NCBI GenBank assembly: GCA_947488765.1
Contig: CANLAE010000010.1
Span: forward strand, 1 to 64,000
DNA: 64,000 bases
Reading direction: 5' to 3'
From: Chitinophagaceae bacterium
GTDB taxonomy: Bacteria; Bacteroidota; Bacteroidia; Chitinophagales; Chitinophagaceae
In this document: one piece after another, positions 7,732 through 16,270 of the stretch
How the letters are laid out: each line of letters begins with the position of its first letter
How positions within the stretch are numbered: the stretch's first letter is position 1
Program-made: the position numbers and the translations under genes
Notes under the pieces: model-generated
Database searches by the model: none
Told to the model about the DNA's origin: nothing
Seen by the model: the letters and a program-made list of their open reading frames with translations, nothing else

Positions 7732-9798
7732 ATGCAACAATATTGCAACTCACTTACTCAATACAGTCGCTTAAAAACAAGAGAAGTAAAAATTGGCGAT
7801 TTATTGTTGGGCAATTTTCACCCTGTTCGTGTGCAAACAATGACTACAACAGATACAATGGATACCCTTGCTACAGTTGAGCAAACAATACGTTGTATTG
7901 AAGCCGGAGCAGAACTAGTTCGCATTACTGCACCTTCAAAAAAAGAAGCAGAAAATTTACAAAATATAAAAGATGAATTGCGCAGACGCGGCTACAATAC
8001 ACCATTGGTTGCCGACATACATTTTACCCCAAATGCTGCAGAAATTGCTGCACGAATTGTAGAAAAAGTAAGGGTCAATCCGGGGAATTATGTAGATAAA
8101 AAAAAGTTTGAACAAATAGATTATACCGATGCAGAATATGCCGAAGAAATTGAACGTATTAGGGAACGCTTTTCCCCATTGGTTTTGATTTGTAAAAAAC
8201 ATGGAACTGCAATGCGTATCGGTACCAATCATGGAAGTTTAAGCGACAGAATCATGAGTCGTTATGGTGATACTGCAAACGGAATGGTAGAAAGTGCAAT
8301 GGAGTTTTTACGTATTGCCAGAAGCCTCGATTACCACAATATTATTTTGAGTATGAAAAGCAGTAACCCACAAGTAATGGTGCAGGCTTACCGACTTTTG
8401 ATACAACAAATGGACAATGAATTTGGTGAAATTTATCCTTTGCATTTGGGCGTTACCGAAGCAGGTGATGGTGAAGATGGACGTGTAAAAAGTGCAGCAG
8501 GAATTGGTACTTTATTAGAAGATGGAATCGGTGATACCGTAAGGGTTAGCTTAACTGAAGATCCTGAATTTGAAATACCGGTGTGTAGAGATTTGGTGAA
8601 GCGATATGAAGTGAGGAAGTCTGGAAGTCCCGAAGAAGAGAAGTCCGAAAGACAGGAAGACAGAAAGACGGAAGGTTTGATTCCGACGATTGCAGATACT
8701 TCGGATTTTCGTTTGCCGTATAGCCCGTTTGAATACAAAAGAAGAAAAACTTTTACAGTTGATAATATTGGCGGAACCCATGTGCCTGTTGTGATTGCCA
8801 ACTTTGGCAAAGTAGAAAATATCACTCCAAATTCTTTAGAAAGTATTGGTTATAAATATGATGTTGCCACCGACAAATGGAATATTGGTGATGCAGCAGC
8901 GGATTATATTTTTACTGCAAAAGCTGAATTAAATTTTGCTTTGCCGGGAACATTGAAAGTAATTACATGGCCCAATTATGCAGCAACAGCAAGCGATTCG
9001 GCAAAATACATTCCCATCTTTGATGCAAAGGGATTTATAGAATCGGATGTTAAACACAACAGCATCAATTTTGTAATGATAGATTGTTTTAGCGATGCAA
9101 CTGCTATCAATGATTTTACTTACTTAGATGAATTAGCAAATAATCCTTCAGTAGTTTTATGTTTGAGTAGTAAGAATATACATGCAATGCCTGCTGTTCG
9201 CAGAATGTTTATTGAATTGATGAACAGAAAAATTGAAAATCCTGTTGTAATAATTGTTGATAGCAACTGGCAAACAGCTGACGAACATTTGATTCATTAT
9301 GCTACAGAAGCCGGCGCCTTATTATTGGACGGTTTTGGCGATGGGGTTTGTTTTGGAATGACAAACACTTCTTATGAAAATGCAGCTTCAACCAATGCAA
9401 GTGGAAGAAATTATTTAAACAATCATAGTGTTGAAGGATTCATTAACTCTACCGCTTTTTCCATACTTCAAGCAACACGTACCCGTATCTCCAAAACAGA
9501 ATATATCAGTTGCCCAAGTTGCGGCAGAACATTATTTGATTTGCAAGAAACAACTGCAAAAATCAGAAACAGAACCAATCATTTGAAAGGCATTAAAATT
9601 GCTATCATGGGTTGCATTGTAAACGGACCCGGTGAAATGGCTGATGCAGATTTTGGTTATGTAGGCAGCGGCGTAGGAAAAATTACTTTATACAAAGGAA
9701 AAGAAGTAGTGAAAAGAAATTTGGACAGCGAAATTGCAGTAGATGAATTAATTAATTTATTGAAAGAAAATGAAGCTTGGGTTGAACCAAATGCTTAA
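7732..9798 (+). CDS. ispG: 4-hydroxy-3-methylbut-2-enyl diphosphate synthase, long three-domain form
   Basis: Iron-sulfur enzyme of the MEP isoprenoid pathway converting MEcPP to HMBPP. The 688 aa are typical of the long form (plants, Chlamydiae, Bacteroidota) with an extra domain between the N-terminal TIM barrel (about 1-290) and the C-terminal cluster domain. The [4Fe-4S] ligands are C594 and C597 (CPSCG), C628 and probably E635 in GCIVNGPGE. Residues about 293-314 are encoded by a tandem 8-nt repeat (8608-8675), giving a charged linker (KSGSPEEEKSERQ) at the domain junction. It lies between the beta-lactamase gene and nadB; the latter is 98 nt away on the same strand. Confidence 0.95.
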   Translation: MQQYCNSLTQYSRLKTREVKIGDLLLGNFHPVRVQTMTTTDTMDTLATVEQTIRCIEAGAELVRITAPSKKEAENLQNIKDELRRRGYNTPLVADIHFTPNAAEIAARIVEKVRVNPGNYVDKKKFEQIDYTDAEYAEEIERIRERFSPLVLICKKHGTAMRIGTNHGSLSDRIMSRYGDTANGMVESAMEFLRIARSLDYHNIILSMKSSNPQVMVQAYRLLIQQMDNEFGEIYPLHLGVTEAGDGEDGRVKSAAGIGTLLEDGIGDTVRVSLTEDPEFEIPVCRDLVKRYEVRKSGSPEEEKSERQEDRKTEGLIPTIADTSDFRLPYSPFEYKRRKTFTVDNIGGTHVPVVIANFGKVENITPNSLESIGYKYDVATDKWNIGDAAADYIFTAKAELNFALPGTLKVITWPNYAATASDSAKYIPIFDAKGFIESDVKHNSINFVMIDCFSDATAINDFTYLDELANNPSVVLCLSSKNIHAMPAVRRMFIELMNRKIENPVVIIVDSNWQTADEHLIHYATEAGALLLDGFGDGVCFGMTNTSYENAASTNASGRNYLNNHSVEGFINSTAFSILQATRTRISKTEYISCPSCGRTLFDLQETTAKIRNRTNHLKGIKIAIMGCIVNGPGEMADADFGYVGSGVGKITLYKGKEVVKRNLDSEIAVDELINLLKENEAWVEPNA
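8608..8675 (+). repeat. GAAGTCNG octamer array inside ispG
   Basis: About eight consecutive 8-nt units with the consensus GAAGTCNG (GAAGTGAG, GAAGTCTG, GAAGTCCC, GAAGAAGA, GAAGTCCG and degenerate AAAGACAG-type units). It is purine-rich and less AT-rich than the surrounding gene. It is translated in frame as part of IspG. Related arrays lie at 21803-21846 and 25169-25268. Confidence 0.7.
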
Positions 9799-9836
9799 CA
9801 GGTTTGGGTTTCAAAGAGTTCAGTAAAGAACAAAGC

Positions 9837-9869
9837 GTACAAGTGTGCGACGCAACAAAAGTTCAACAG
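9837..9869 (+). repeat. TGCGACGC element upstream of nadB (copy 1 of 3)
   Basis: Conserved block GTACAAGTGTGCGACGCAAC followed by AAAAGTTCAAC. It shares its core and flanks with copies upstream of lpxC-fabZ (25018-25047, minus strand) and ricT (51150-51179). The core TGCGACGC is 44 nt before the nadB start codon and in the gene's orientation. Function is unknown. Confidence 0.6.
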
Positions 9870-9896
9870 ACATTCAAAAGCCGATAACAAAAAAAT

Positions 9897-11522
9897 ATGC
9901 AAACAGATTTCCTCGTTATAGGTAGTGGCATTGCGGGATTAACGTATGCTTTAAAAACAGCAAAACAATTTCCGGACAAAAAAGTATTGGTAATTACTAA
10001 AACCAATGCCGATGAAACGAATACCAAATACGCACAAGGCGGTATTGCAGGCGTGTGGGATGAAGACAAAGACAGTTTTGATAAACACATTGATGATACC
10101 TTAATTGCAGGCGATGGATTGTGCAATAAACATATTGTTGAAATTGTTGTGAAGGAAGGTCCGGAAAGAATCAGAGAGATGATTGAATATGGTGCAAACT
10201 TTGATAAAAACGAAAGTGGCGATTACGCGTTAGGGCGTGAAGGCGGACATAGCGAATACAGAATTCTGCACCACAAAGATGTTACGGGCAAAGAAATGGA
10301 ACGTGCTTTGTTACATGAAGTTGCTGCAACACCAAATATTGAAATCAACAACCATTGTTTTGTAATTGATATTATTACACAACATCACTTAGGATATTTG
10401 GTTACAAAATCGACATTGGACATTACTTGTTTTGGTGTATATATTTTAAATTTAACGACCAATAAAATTGAAAAAGTTTTAAGCCATTTTACTTTACTGG
10501 CAACGGGTGGTTGCGGACAAGCATATAGAACAACTACCAACCCCAAAATTGCAACAGGAGACGGAATTGCAATGGTATACAGGGCTAAAGGAAGAATTGA
10601 AAATATGGAGTTTATTCAGTTTCATCCTACGGCGTTATTTGAACCGGGCGTTTCTCCTTCATTTTTAATTACAGAAGCAGTAAGAGGTGATGGTGGAATT
10701 TTGCGCAACAAAAATGGTGAAGCCTTCATGGAAAAATATGATGCAAGAAAAGACCTTGCGCCACGAGATATTGTTGCACGAGCTATTGACAATGAAATGA
10801 AAATTTCTGGAACAGAACATGTATACTTGGATTGCAGACACATGGGTAAAGAAAAATTCATTCACCACTTTCCTAATATTTACGAAAAATGTTTGTCTAT
10901 AGGAATTGATGTTACACAACACATGATTCCCGTAGCACCTGCTGCACATTATAGTTGTGGCGGTATTAAGACAGATGAACATGCAAGAACTTCCATTCAA
11001 AATTTGTATGCCTGCGGCGAATGTGCAAGCACGGGATTGCATGGCGCTAATCGTTTGGCAAGTAATAGTTTGTTGGAAGCAATGGTGTTTGCACATCGTG
11101 CATTTTTAGATATTTTTACTCGATTAGAAAATGCTGAAACACTTGCTGCATCTGCATTTGCAGAAAATATTGGCAATGCAATTCCTGATTGGAATGCCAA
11201 GGGAACATCTGATCCAAGAGAAATGATTTTGATTACACAAAGTCAAAAAGAATTGCAGCAAATCATGAGTGATTATGTGGGCATTGTTCGATCGGATATA
11301 AGATTACAACGTGCCATGAAACGATTGGATTTGTTGTTTGAAGAAACCGAAAATCTTTACCGAAATACAAAAGTTTCACCGCAATTGTGTGAGTTGAGAA
11401 ATATTATTACCGTTGGATATTTAATTGTAAAAGGTGCTGAATTCAGAAAGGAAAGCATTGGCTTACATTTCAATACAGATCATCCTTTGAAGAGTGAGTT
11501 GTTGCAGAATATTATTCTTTAG
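9897..11522 (+). CDS. nadB: L-aspartate oxidase
   Basis: Flavoprotein that oxidises L-aspartate to iminoaspartate, the first step of de novo NAD synthesis; NadA and NadC are not in the window. The 541 aa have the N-terminal FAD dinucleotide-binding motif (VIGSGIAGLTYAL, residues 6-18), a GREGGHSEYRILH segment, HPTALFEPG, the capping-domain RDIVARAID, and the GANRLASNSLLEA motif near residue 385. The ending is typical of the succinate dehydrogenase/aspartate oxidase family. Its TAG stop opens an AGTTT-type short repeat. It lies in a same-strand run ispG, nadB, four-helix-bundle gene, acyltransferase. Confidence 0.95.
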   Translation: MQTDFLVIGSGIAGLTYALKTAKQFPDKKVLVITKTNADETNTKYAQGGIAGVWDEDKDSFDKHIDDTLIAGDGLCNKHIVEIVVKEGPERIREMIEYGANFDKNESGDYALGREGGHSEYRILHHKDVTGKEMERALLHEVAATPNIEINNHCFVIDIITQHHLGYLVTKSTLDITCFGVYILNLTTNKIEKVLSHFTLLATGGCGQAYRTTTNPKIATGDGIAMVYRAKGRIENMEFIQFHPTALFEPGVSPSFLITEAVRGDGGILRNKNGEAFMEKYDARKDLAPRDIVARAIDNEMKISGTEHVYLDCRHMGKEKFIHHFPNIYEKCLSIGIDVTQHMIPVAPAAHYSCGGIKTDEHARTSIQNLYACGECASTGLHGANRLASNSLLEAMVFAHRAFLDIFTRLENAETLAASAFAENIGNAIPDWNAKGTSDPREMILITQSQKELQQIMSDYVGIVRSDIRLQRAMKRLDLLFEETENLYRNTKVSPQLCELRNIITVGYLIVKGAEFRKESIGLHFNTDHPLKSELLQNIIL

Positions 11523-11560
11523 TTTTACAGTTATTTAGTTTGGAGTTTTATAGTTGGTTC
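11520..11560 (+). repeat. AGTTT-type short array at the 3' end of nadB
   Basis: Five 7-9 nt units beginning AGTT (AGTTTTAC, AGTTATTT, AGTTTGG, AGTTTTAT, AGTTGGTTC) start within the nadB TAG stop codon. The first 18 bases nearly match those after the M28 peptidase stop at 1020. Related arrays follow purD and the ABC ATPase gene. Confidence 0.5.
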
Positions 11561-11592
11561 GTTTAATTTCAAAACCTAAAATAATTTTTTTA

Positions 11593-12003
11593 ATGGCTAC
11601 AATTAAAAAATTTGAAGATTTAGAAGTTTGGCAAAAGGCAAGACTTTTAGAAAATAAAATTTATGAATTGTTTCAAACATCAAAATTATCAAAGGACTTT
11701 GAATTAAAAAATCAAATGAATAGATCTTCCGGATCGATTATGGATAATATTGCTGAAGGTTTTGGACGAGGAAGTAGAAATGAATTCATTCAATTTCTTA
11801 CTATTTCAAGAGGCTCATTAACAGAATTACAATCACAACTTTATAGGTGTATGGACAGAGAATATATTACTACAGAATTATTTACAACCCATTATGCAAT
11901 AACTGAAGAAGTTGCAAAAATGTTATCTACTTTTATAGCCTATTTAAATAAAAGCACTATGGCCGGGAACAAGTTTAAAGAGAGAATAACGATTAAAAAA
12001 TAG
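11593..12003 (+). CDS. Four-helix-bundle (S23/IVS-type) protein
   Basis: 136-aa all-helical protein of the four-helix-bundle family first known from intervening sequences of 23S rRNA genes (TIGR02436 type). Signature segments are FEDLEVWQKARLL at the N-terminus, LKNQMNRSSGSIMDNIAEGF in the middle and the FLTISRGSLTELQ helix. The ATG at 11593 is chosen because homologues begin just before the FEDLxVW motif; the longer frame starts at a TTG at 11554 inside the AGTTT array. Here it is a free-standing gene, not in an rRNA. The function is unknown; such proteins form multimers in known structures. Confidence 0.85.
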   Translation: MATIKKFEDLEVWQKARLLENKIYELFQTSKLSKDFELKNQMNRSSGSIMDNIAEGFGRGSRNEFIQFLTISRGSLTELQSQLYRCMDREYITTELFTTHYAITEEVAKMLSTFIAYLNKSTMAGNKFKERITIKK

Positions 12004-12040
12004 AACACAACTAAAGAACTATATAACCAGAAACTAAAAC

Positions 12041-12925
12041 ATGTACTACCTCATATACCCACTCTTCTATCTTTTGTCATTGCTTCCGTGGAGGGTTATT
12101 TATTTTATTGGAGATGGGATTTATGTTTTAATTTACTATGTATTTGGATACAGAAAAGCAGTGGTGATGAGAAATTTATCCATTGCTTTTCCCGATAAAA
12201 CAGAGCAAGAAAGAATTCGGATTGCAAAAGATTTTTACCACAATTTTATAGATACTTTTATTGAAACAATCAAACTAATTTCTATCTCTCCAAAAGCATT
12301 TGATAAACGTTGTGTTACTAATGCGGAGGTTTTAAATGACTTGTATAAAACAGGACAAAATATTCAAATTCATACCGGACATTTTTTTAACTGGGAATTT
12401 GGAAATTTAGGAATTGCAAAAAATTTGAAAGGCCGATTTATTGGTATTTATATGCCATTAACGAATCAAAACTTTAATAAGCTGATTGTTAAACTTCGAA
12501 CAAAATTTAATACCATATTAATATCTGTGCCTGAGTTTAGAACAAGTTTTCATAATTACAACAAAGAACAATATGCATTGGGATTGGTTGCCGATCAAAA
12601 CCCCGGCAATCCGAGCAAAGCAGTATGGTTGCCTTTTTTTGGAAAGATGGCGCCTTTTTATAATGGACCTGAAAAAGGTGCAGTACGCATGAATACTGCT
12701 GTTGTAATGATGAACTACTATAAAGTAAAACGTGGTTATTATAAAATAGATTTCACTGTACTTACTACAACACCAAAAGAATTACCGAGTGGTGAAATAA
12801 CAAAAAAATTAATCGAATTTATTGAAGCCCGGGTAAAAGAAAGACCCGCCAATTATTTATGGAGCCACCGCAGATGGAAATGGGAATTTGAAGAAGAGAA
12901 ATATGGACATTTGGTAATCAAATAA
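12041..12925 (+). CDS. LpxL/HtrB-family lipid A acyltransferase
   Basis: Membrane-associated acyltransferase of 294 aa, likely adding a secondary acyl chain to lipid A or a related lipid. An N-terminal membrane segment spans residues 3-35, followed by RKAVVMRNLSIAFP, which is typical of the family. The catalytic HX4E motif is H114-FFNW-E119. Further family blocks are DQNPGNPSKAVWLPFFG and FIEARVKERPANYLWSHRRWK at the C-terminus. It follows the four-helix-bundle gene by 37 nt and ends before a strong hairpin terminator. The exact acyl chain and acceptor cannot be told from sequence. Confidence 0.88.
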   Translation: MYYLIYPLFYLLSLLPWRVIYFIGDGIYVLIYYVFGYRKAVVMRNLSIAFPDKTEQERIRIAKDFYHNFIDTFIETIKLISISPKAFDKRCVTNAEVLNDLYKTGQNIQIHTGHFFNWEFGNLGIAKNLKGRFIGIYMPLTNQNFNKLIVKLRTKFNTILISVPEFRTSFHNYNKEQYALGLVADQNPGNPSKAVWLPFFGKMAPFYNGPEKGAVRMNTAVVMMNYYKVKRGYYKIDFTVLTTTPKELPSGEITKKLIEFIEARVKERPANYLWSHRRWKWEFEEEKYGHLVIK

Positions 12926-12936
12926 TTTTCAAAAAT

Positions 12937-12975
12937 AAAAAAGGGTTTCAATTTGTTCACCTGAAACCCTTTTTT
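12937..12975. terminator. Bidirectional rho-independent terminator
   Basis: Stem AAAAAAGGGTTTCA / TGAAACCCTTTTTT with an 11-12 nt loop, between the convergent acyltransferase (plus) and persulfide-dioxygenase-like (minus) genes. A-run and T-run on opposite sides let it work on both strands. Confidence 0.8.
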
Positions 12976-13039
12976 GTATTATGTTACAGAGAATTGCATC
13001 AACTACATTTGACTACATTCTCTAAAAGGATAATGCTAA

Positions 13040-14455
13040 TTAACTCTCAACCTCAACACTTTTTTCGATAGTAAATTTATCTTTCAATTCTTTGATAGCA
13101 CCCCATCCTCCCAATACATTTCTTACATTATGCAATCCTTGTCGTTTGATAAGCGAAGCTGCAATTACACTTCTGTAACCACCGGCACAATGAACATACA
13201 TATTGTGGCTATCATCCAAGTCTGCCATACTTCCCGGGTCTGTTAAATTAGTTAAAGGAATATTCATTGCCTGTGCCAAATGCCCATCTGCGTATTCATT
13301 TTCTTTACGAACATCTATAACTAATAACTGATCATCAAACGGAATATCCATTGCTAATTCATCCGCTTCAATATCTATAATCAAATCAATTTTCTCATTG
13401 GCATTTTTCCATGCTTCAAAACCACCTTGTAAGTAACCAACAAAATGCTCAAACCCAACTCTTGTCAAACGTACAATTGTTTCTTTCTCTTTACCAGTTT
13501 CTGTAACCAATAAAATGTTTTTATCAAAAGGCAAAATACTTCCAGCCCATTCTGCAAAGCGCCCTTCTAATCCAATAAAAATACTGTTTGGCACAAACCC
13601 TTCTGTAAATACCGTTGCTTTTCTAGTATCTACAATTATGGTATCATCCTGTGCAGCTTTTTCTTTGAATGCTGCAACAGACAACGGCTGCAAACCCTTA
13701 TCTAGTATAGATTGCAAGCTATCGTATCCTTCTTTGTTAATTTTTGCATTAATCGGAAAATATTGTGGCGGTGCACTTAATCCTGTTGTAACAGCAGTAA
13801 TAAAATCTGCTTTTGTTTGTTGTTGTAATGCATAATTAGAATGCTTTTGCGCTCCGATTGTACTGAATGTTTCAGGACCTAAATTTTTACCACAACTGCT
13901 TCCTGCACCATGTGCGGGATATAAAATAACATCATCTGCAAGGGGCATAATTTTAGTTTGCAAACTATCATACAACATCCCTGCTAAATCCTCCATGGTT
14001 AACTCAGCACCTTTTTGTGACAAGTCAGGGCGACCTACATCCCCAACAAACAAAGTATCTCCTGTAAATACAGCATGATCTTTTCCTGCTTCATCTTTCA
14101 ATAAAAAACAACTGCTTTCCAAAGTATGACCGGGTGTGTGCATTACTTCAACAGTCAATTTGCCAATTGAAAAAATTTCTCCATCCTTGGCAACATGAAC
14201 AGGAAATTTTGTTACCGTATCAGGACCGTAAACAATAGTAGCGCCTGTTGCTTGCGCAAGGTCAAGATGACCACTGATAAAATCAGCATGGAAATGTGTT
14301 TCAAAAATAAATTTGATGGTGGCATTTCGTTCTGTAGCCAATTGCAAATATTCATCAATATCTCTTAACGGATCGATCACAGCTGCAATGCCTTCACTTT
14401 CTATGTAATAGGCCGATTCGCTCAAACAGCCGGTATATAATTGTTTAATAAACAT
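13040..14455 (-). CDS. Persulfide dioxygenase-like MBL hydrolase with two rhodanese domains
   Basis: 471-aa fusion protein starting at the ATG at 14455. The N-terminal metallo-beta-lactamase domain (about 1-250) has H54-x-H56-x-D58 and H63, HTPGHT and GDTLFVGDVGRPDLS, as in ETHE1-type persulfide dioxygenases. A first rhodanese-like domain (about 255-360) lacks the catalytic Cys: the loop reads LLVTETGKE. The second rhodanese domain has C423 in YVHCAGGYRS. This MBL, pseudo-rhodanese, rhodanese order matches CstB-type sulfide detoxification proteins. It probably oxidises glutathione or low-molecular-weight persulfides in the cytoplasm. An exact -7 element lies 17 nt upstream. Confidence 0.88.
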   Translation of the reverse strand: MFIKQLYTGCLSESAYYIESEGIAAVIDPLRDIDEYLQLATERNATIKFIFETHFHADFISGHLDLAQATGATIVYGPDTVTKFPVHVAKDGEIFSIGKLTVEVMHTPGHTLESSCFLLKDEAGKDHAVFTGDTLFVGDVGRPDLSQKGAELTMEDLAGMLYDSLQTKIMPLADDVILYPAHGAGSSCGKNLGPETFSTIGAQKHSNYALQQQTKADFITAVTTGLSAPPQYFPINAKINKEGYDSLQSILDKGLQPLSVAAFKEKAAQDDTIIVDTRKATVFTEGFVPNSIFIGLEGRFAEWAGSILPFDKNILLVTETGKEKETIVRLTRVGFEHFVGYLQGGFEAWKNANEKIDLIIDIEADELAMDIPFDDQLLVIDVRKENEYADGHLAQAMNIPLTNLTDPGSMADLDDSHNMYVHCAGGYRSVIAASLIKRQGLHNVRNVLGGWGAIKELKDKFTIEKSVEVES

Positions 14456-14471
14456 AATCAAGAATTTGCTG

Positions 14472-14479
14472 CAAAGATA
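14472..14479 (-). promoter_or_regulatory. TAnnTTTG (-7) promoter element for the MBL-rhodanese gene
   Basis: The minus strand reads TATCTTTG followed by C, an exact -7 match 17 nt before the ATG at 14455. It supports the ATG at 14455 as the start, with a short leader. Confidence 0.5.
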
Positions 14480-14522
14480 AAGTTCTTCAATAGTTTTGAG
14501 AATGATAAAATAAAAGCAATAA

Positions 14523-14556
14523 AAAAGCCGACTGACACATTCATCAATCGGCTTTT
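14523..14556 (-). terminator. Terminator downstream of the POT transporter gene
   Basis: Stem AAAAGCCGA / TCGGCTTTT with a 16-nt loop, lying 17 nt past the stop of the minus-strand transporter gene at 14573. The minus-strand transcript ends in a U-run. Confidence 0.75.
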
Positions 14557-14572
14557 AAGAATATGAATTAAA

Positions 14573-16111
14573 TTATTTTATTCCGTGCATCATTTTTTGA
14601 AGCTTACGTGACAAGAAAAATAAAATCACAGCAGCAACTCCGGAGAAGCCAACAAAAATCATGAAGTATGTATGAAGATTGTCGATAGTAATACCTAGAA
14701 AAACAGGCTTAGGTCCGGTTGATGCAGGATCAGGATATAATGAACTCATTGTACCTGCCAATTTATTTCCTGTAGCAATTGCCATAAACCAAATTCCCAT
14801 CATCAAACTTGTAAATCTTCCTGGAGCTAATTTATTTACCATGGATAATCCAATCGGACTCAAACACAATTCACCTACAGTATGTAAAAAATACAAACCA
14901 GATAACCATAAAATACTCACTTTAACTGCAGGATCGCCGGTGGTTCCAAATGCAATAAATAAAAACCCTAAAGCAAGAAAACCCAATCCCATAGCTTGTT
15001 TCATAGGCGCTGGTGGTTCAAAACCTTTCTTTGCCAACTTCTCCCAAAGCAATGCAAATATGGGTGCAAGCAACACAATATAACCGGCATTAAAACTTTG
15101 GAAATAACTTGCCGGCATTTCCCAACCAAAAATTTTTCTATCAGTTTGTGCATCTGCAAAAAAGGTAAGTGATGCTCCTGCTTGCTCAAAACACATCCAA
15201 AAGAAAACAACAAATAACATGATGATTACAACTACTGTCAGACGCTCTTTTTCAATTTTTGTAAGTGAACGATCGGTAAGAATTGCGAATGGCAAGCACA
15301 ATGTCATACCATAAATTGCAGAACCCCAAAAGTCAACTTTCAAAACTAAATGAATCAATGATATTGCAGCAACAATAGATGCTATTAAAATAATAATTTG
15401 AGAATTACTGAACCCTGTTTTTGAACTGTCTTCAGTACTAACGGCATCGTTTGATTTATTTGGACTAACACCCAATTGAACACCGGAAGGTGAAATAACA
15501 TATTTATCTTTTGTGTAGTAGAAAATTACCAAGCTCACCAACATACCAATTCCGGCTGCAAGAAATCCCCATTTAAAATCTACATTCTCACCCAAATATC
15601 CACACACCAAAGGCGCAACAAAAGCACCTGCATTAATACCCATGTAAAAAATGGTATAAGCTCCGTCTTTCCTGCTATTTTCAGTATCTAAATATAATTG
15701 TCCAACCATTGTTGAAATATTTGGCTTAAAGAAACCATTTCCAAAAATCAAAAATGCCAACCCTGTCCACAATAATGTTTGAGACAAACCTGATGTACTA
15801 GGCATTGAAGCACAACTGAATAAAATGAACTGACCCAAAGCCATCAATAATCCTCCAACAAAAATTGATTTTCTATTTCCCCAATATCTATCGGCAACAT
15901 ACCCTCCAATTAACGGAGTTAAGTACACCAATCCTGTATAACTTCCATAAATATTACTTGCATAGGATTTGTCAAAAAACAAATACTTCGTCATGAACAA
16001 TACAAAAATTGCTCTCATTCCATAATAGCTGAAACGCTCCCAAAATTCAGTTGCGAATAGCACATACAACCCTTTAGGATGTCCTTTTTGTTCAATGGCA
16101 GTTTGACTCAT
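14573..16111 (-). CDS. POT/PTR family proton-dependent oligopeptide transporter
   Basis: Inner-membrane symporter of 512 aa with about 12-14 hydrophobic segments. Family signatures are EFWERFSYYGMRAIFVLF near residue 21 (the ExxERFxYY proton-coupling motif), GGYVADRYWGNRKSI in the first loop, and GINAGAFVAPLVCGYLGE around TM5. It likely imports di- and tripeptides. The start is the ATG at 16111; the frame continues to a TTG at 16132 that lies in a promoter element. It is divergent from purD. Confidence 0.92.
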   Translation of the reverse strand: MSQTAIEQKGHPKGLYVLFATEFWERFSYYGMRAIFVLFMTKYLFFDKSYASNIYGSYTGLVYLTPLIGGYVADRYWGNRKSIFVGGLLMALGQFILFSCASMPSTSGLSQTLLWTGLAFLIFGNGFFKPNISTMVGQLYLDTENSRKDGAYTIFYMGINAGAFVAPLVCGYLGENVDFKWGFLAAGIGMLVSLVIFYYTKDKYVISPSGVQLGVSPNKSNDAVSTEDSSKTGFSNSQIIILIASIVAAISLIHLVLKVDFWGSAIYGMTLCLPFAILTDRSLTKIEKERLTVVVIIMLFVVFFWMCFEQAGASLTFFADAQTDRKIFGWEMPASYFQSFNAGYIVLLAPIFALLWEKLAKKGFEPPAPMKQAMGLGFLALGFLFIAFGTTGDPAVKVSILWLSGLYFLHTVGELCLSPIGLSMVNKLAPGRFTSLMMGIWFMAIATGNKLAGTMSSLYPDPASTGPKPVFLGITIDNLHTYFMIFVGFSGVAAVILFFLSRKLQKMMHGIK

Positions 16112-16129
16112 ACGATTTTTTTTAGTGTT

Positions 16130-16137
16130 CAAATTTA
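16130..16137 (-). promoter_or_regulatory. TAnnTTTG (-7) promoter element for the POT transporter
   Basis: The minus strand reads TAAATTTG, an exact match, 18 nt before the ATG at 16111. It overlaps the TTG alternative start at 16132 and so argues against it. Confidence 0.45.
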
Positions 16138-16237
16138 ATGTGGCTCAAAATACAGAGAATTTTTTACAATTAAATCCTTGTTTTAAAAATGTTGCATAAA
16201 TACAAAAAAATGAAAGTTCAAATTCAAATTTCCCAAT

Positions 16238-16245
16238 TACTTTCG
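16238..16245 (+). promoter_or_regulatory. Near-consensus -7 element for purD
   Basis: TACTTTCG followed by C differs from TAnnTTTG at one position and lies 25 nt before the purD ATG. The same octamer occurs upstream of the M20 peptidase gene at 39283-39290. Confidence 0.3.
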
Positions 16246-16270
16246 CCTTACTTTAATACAACAAACTACT

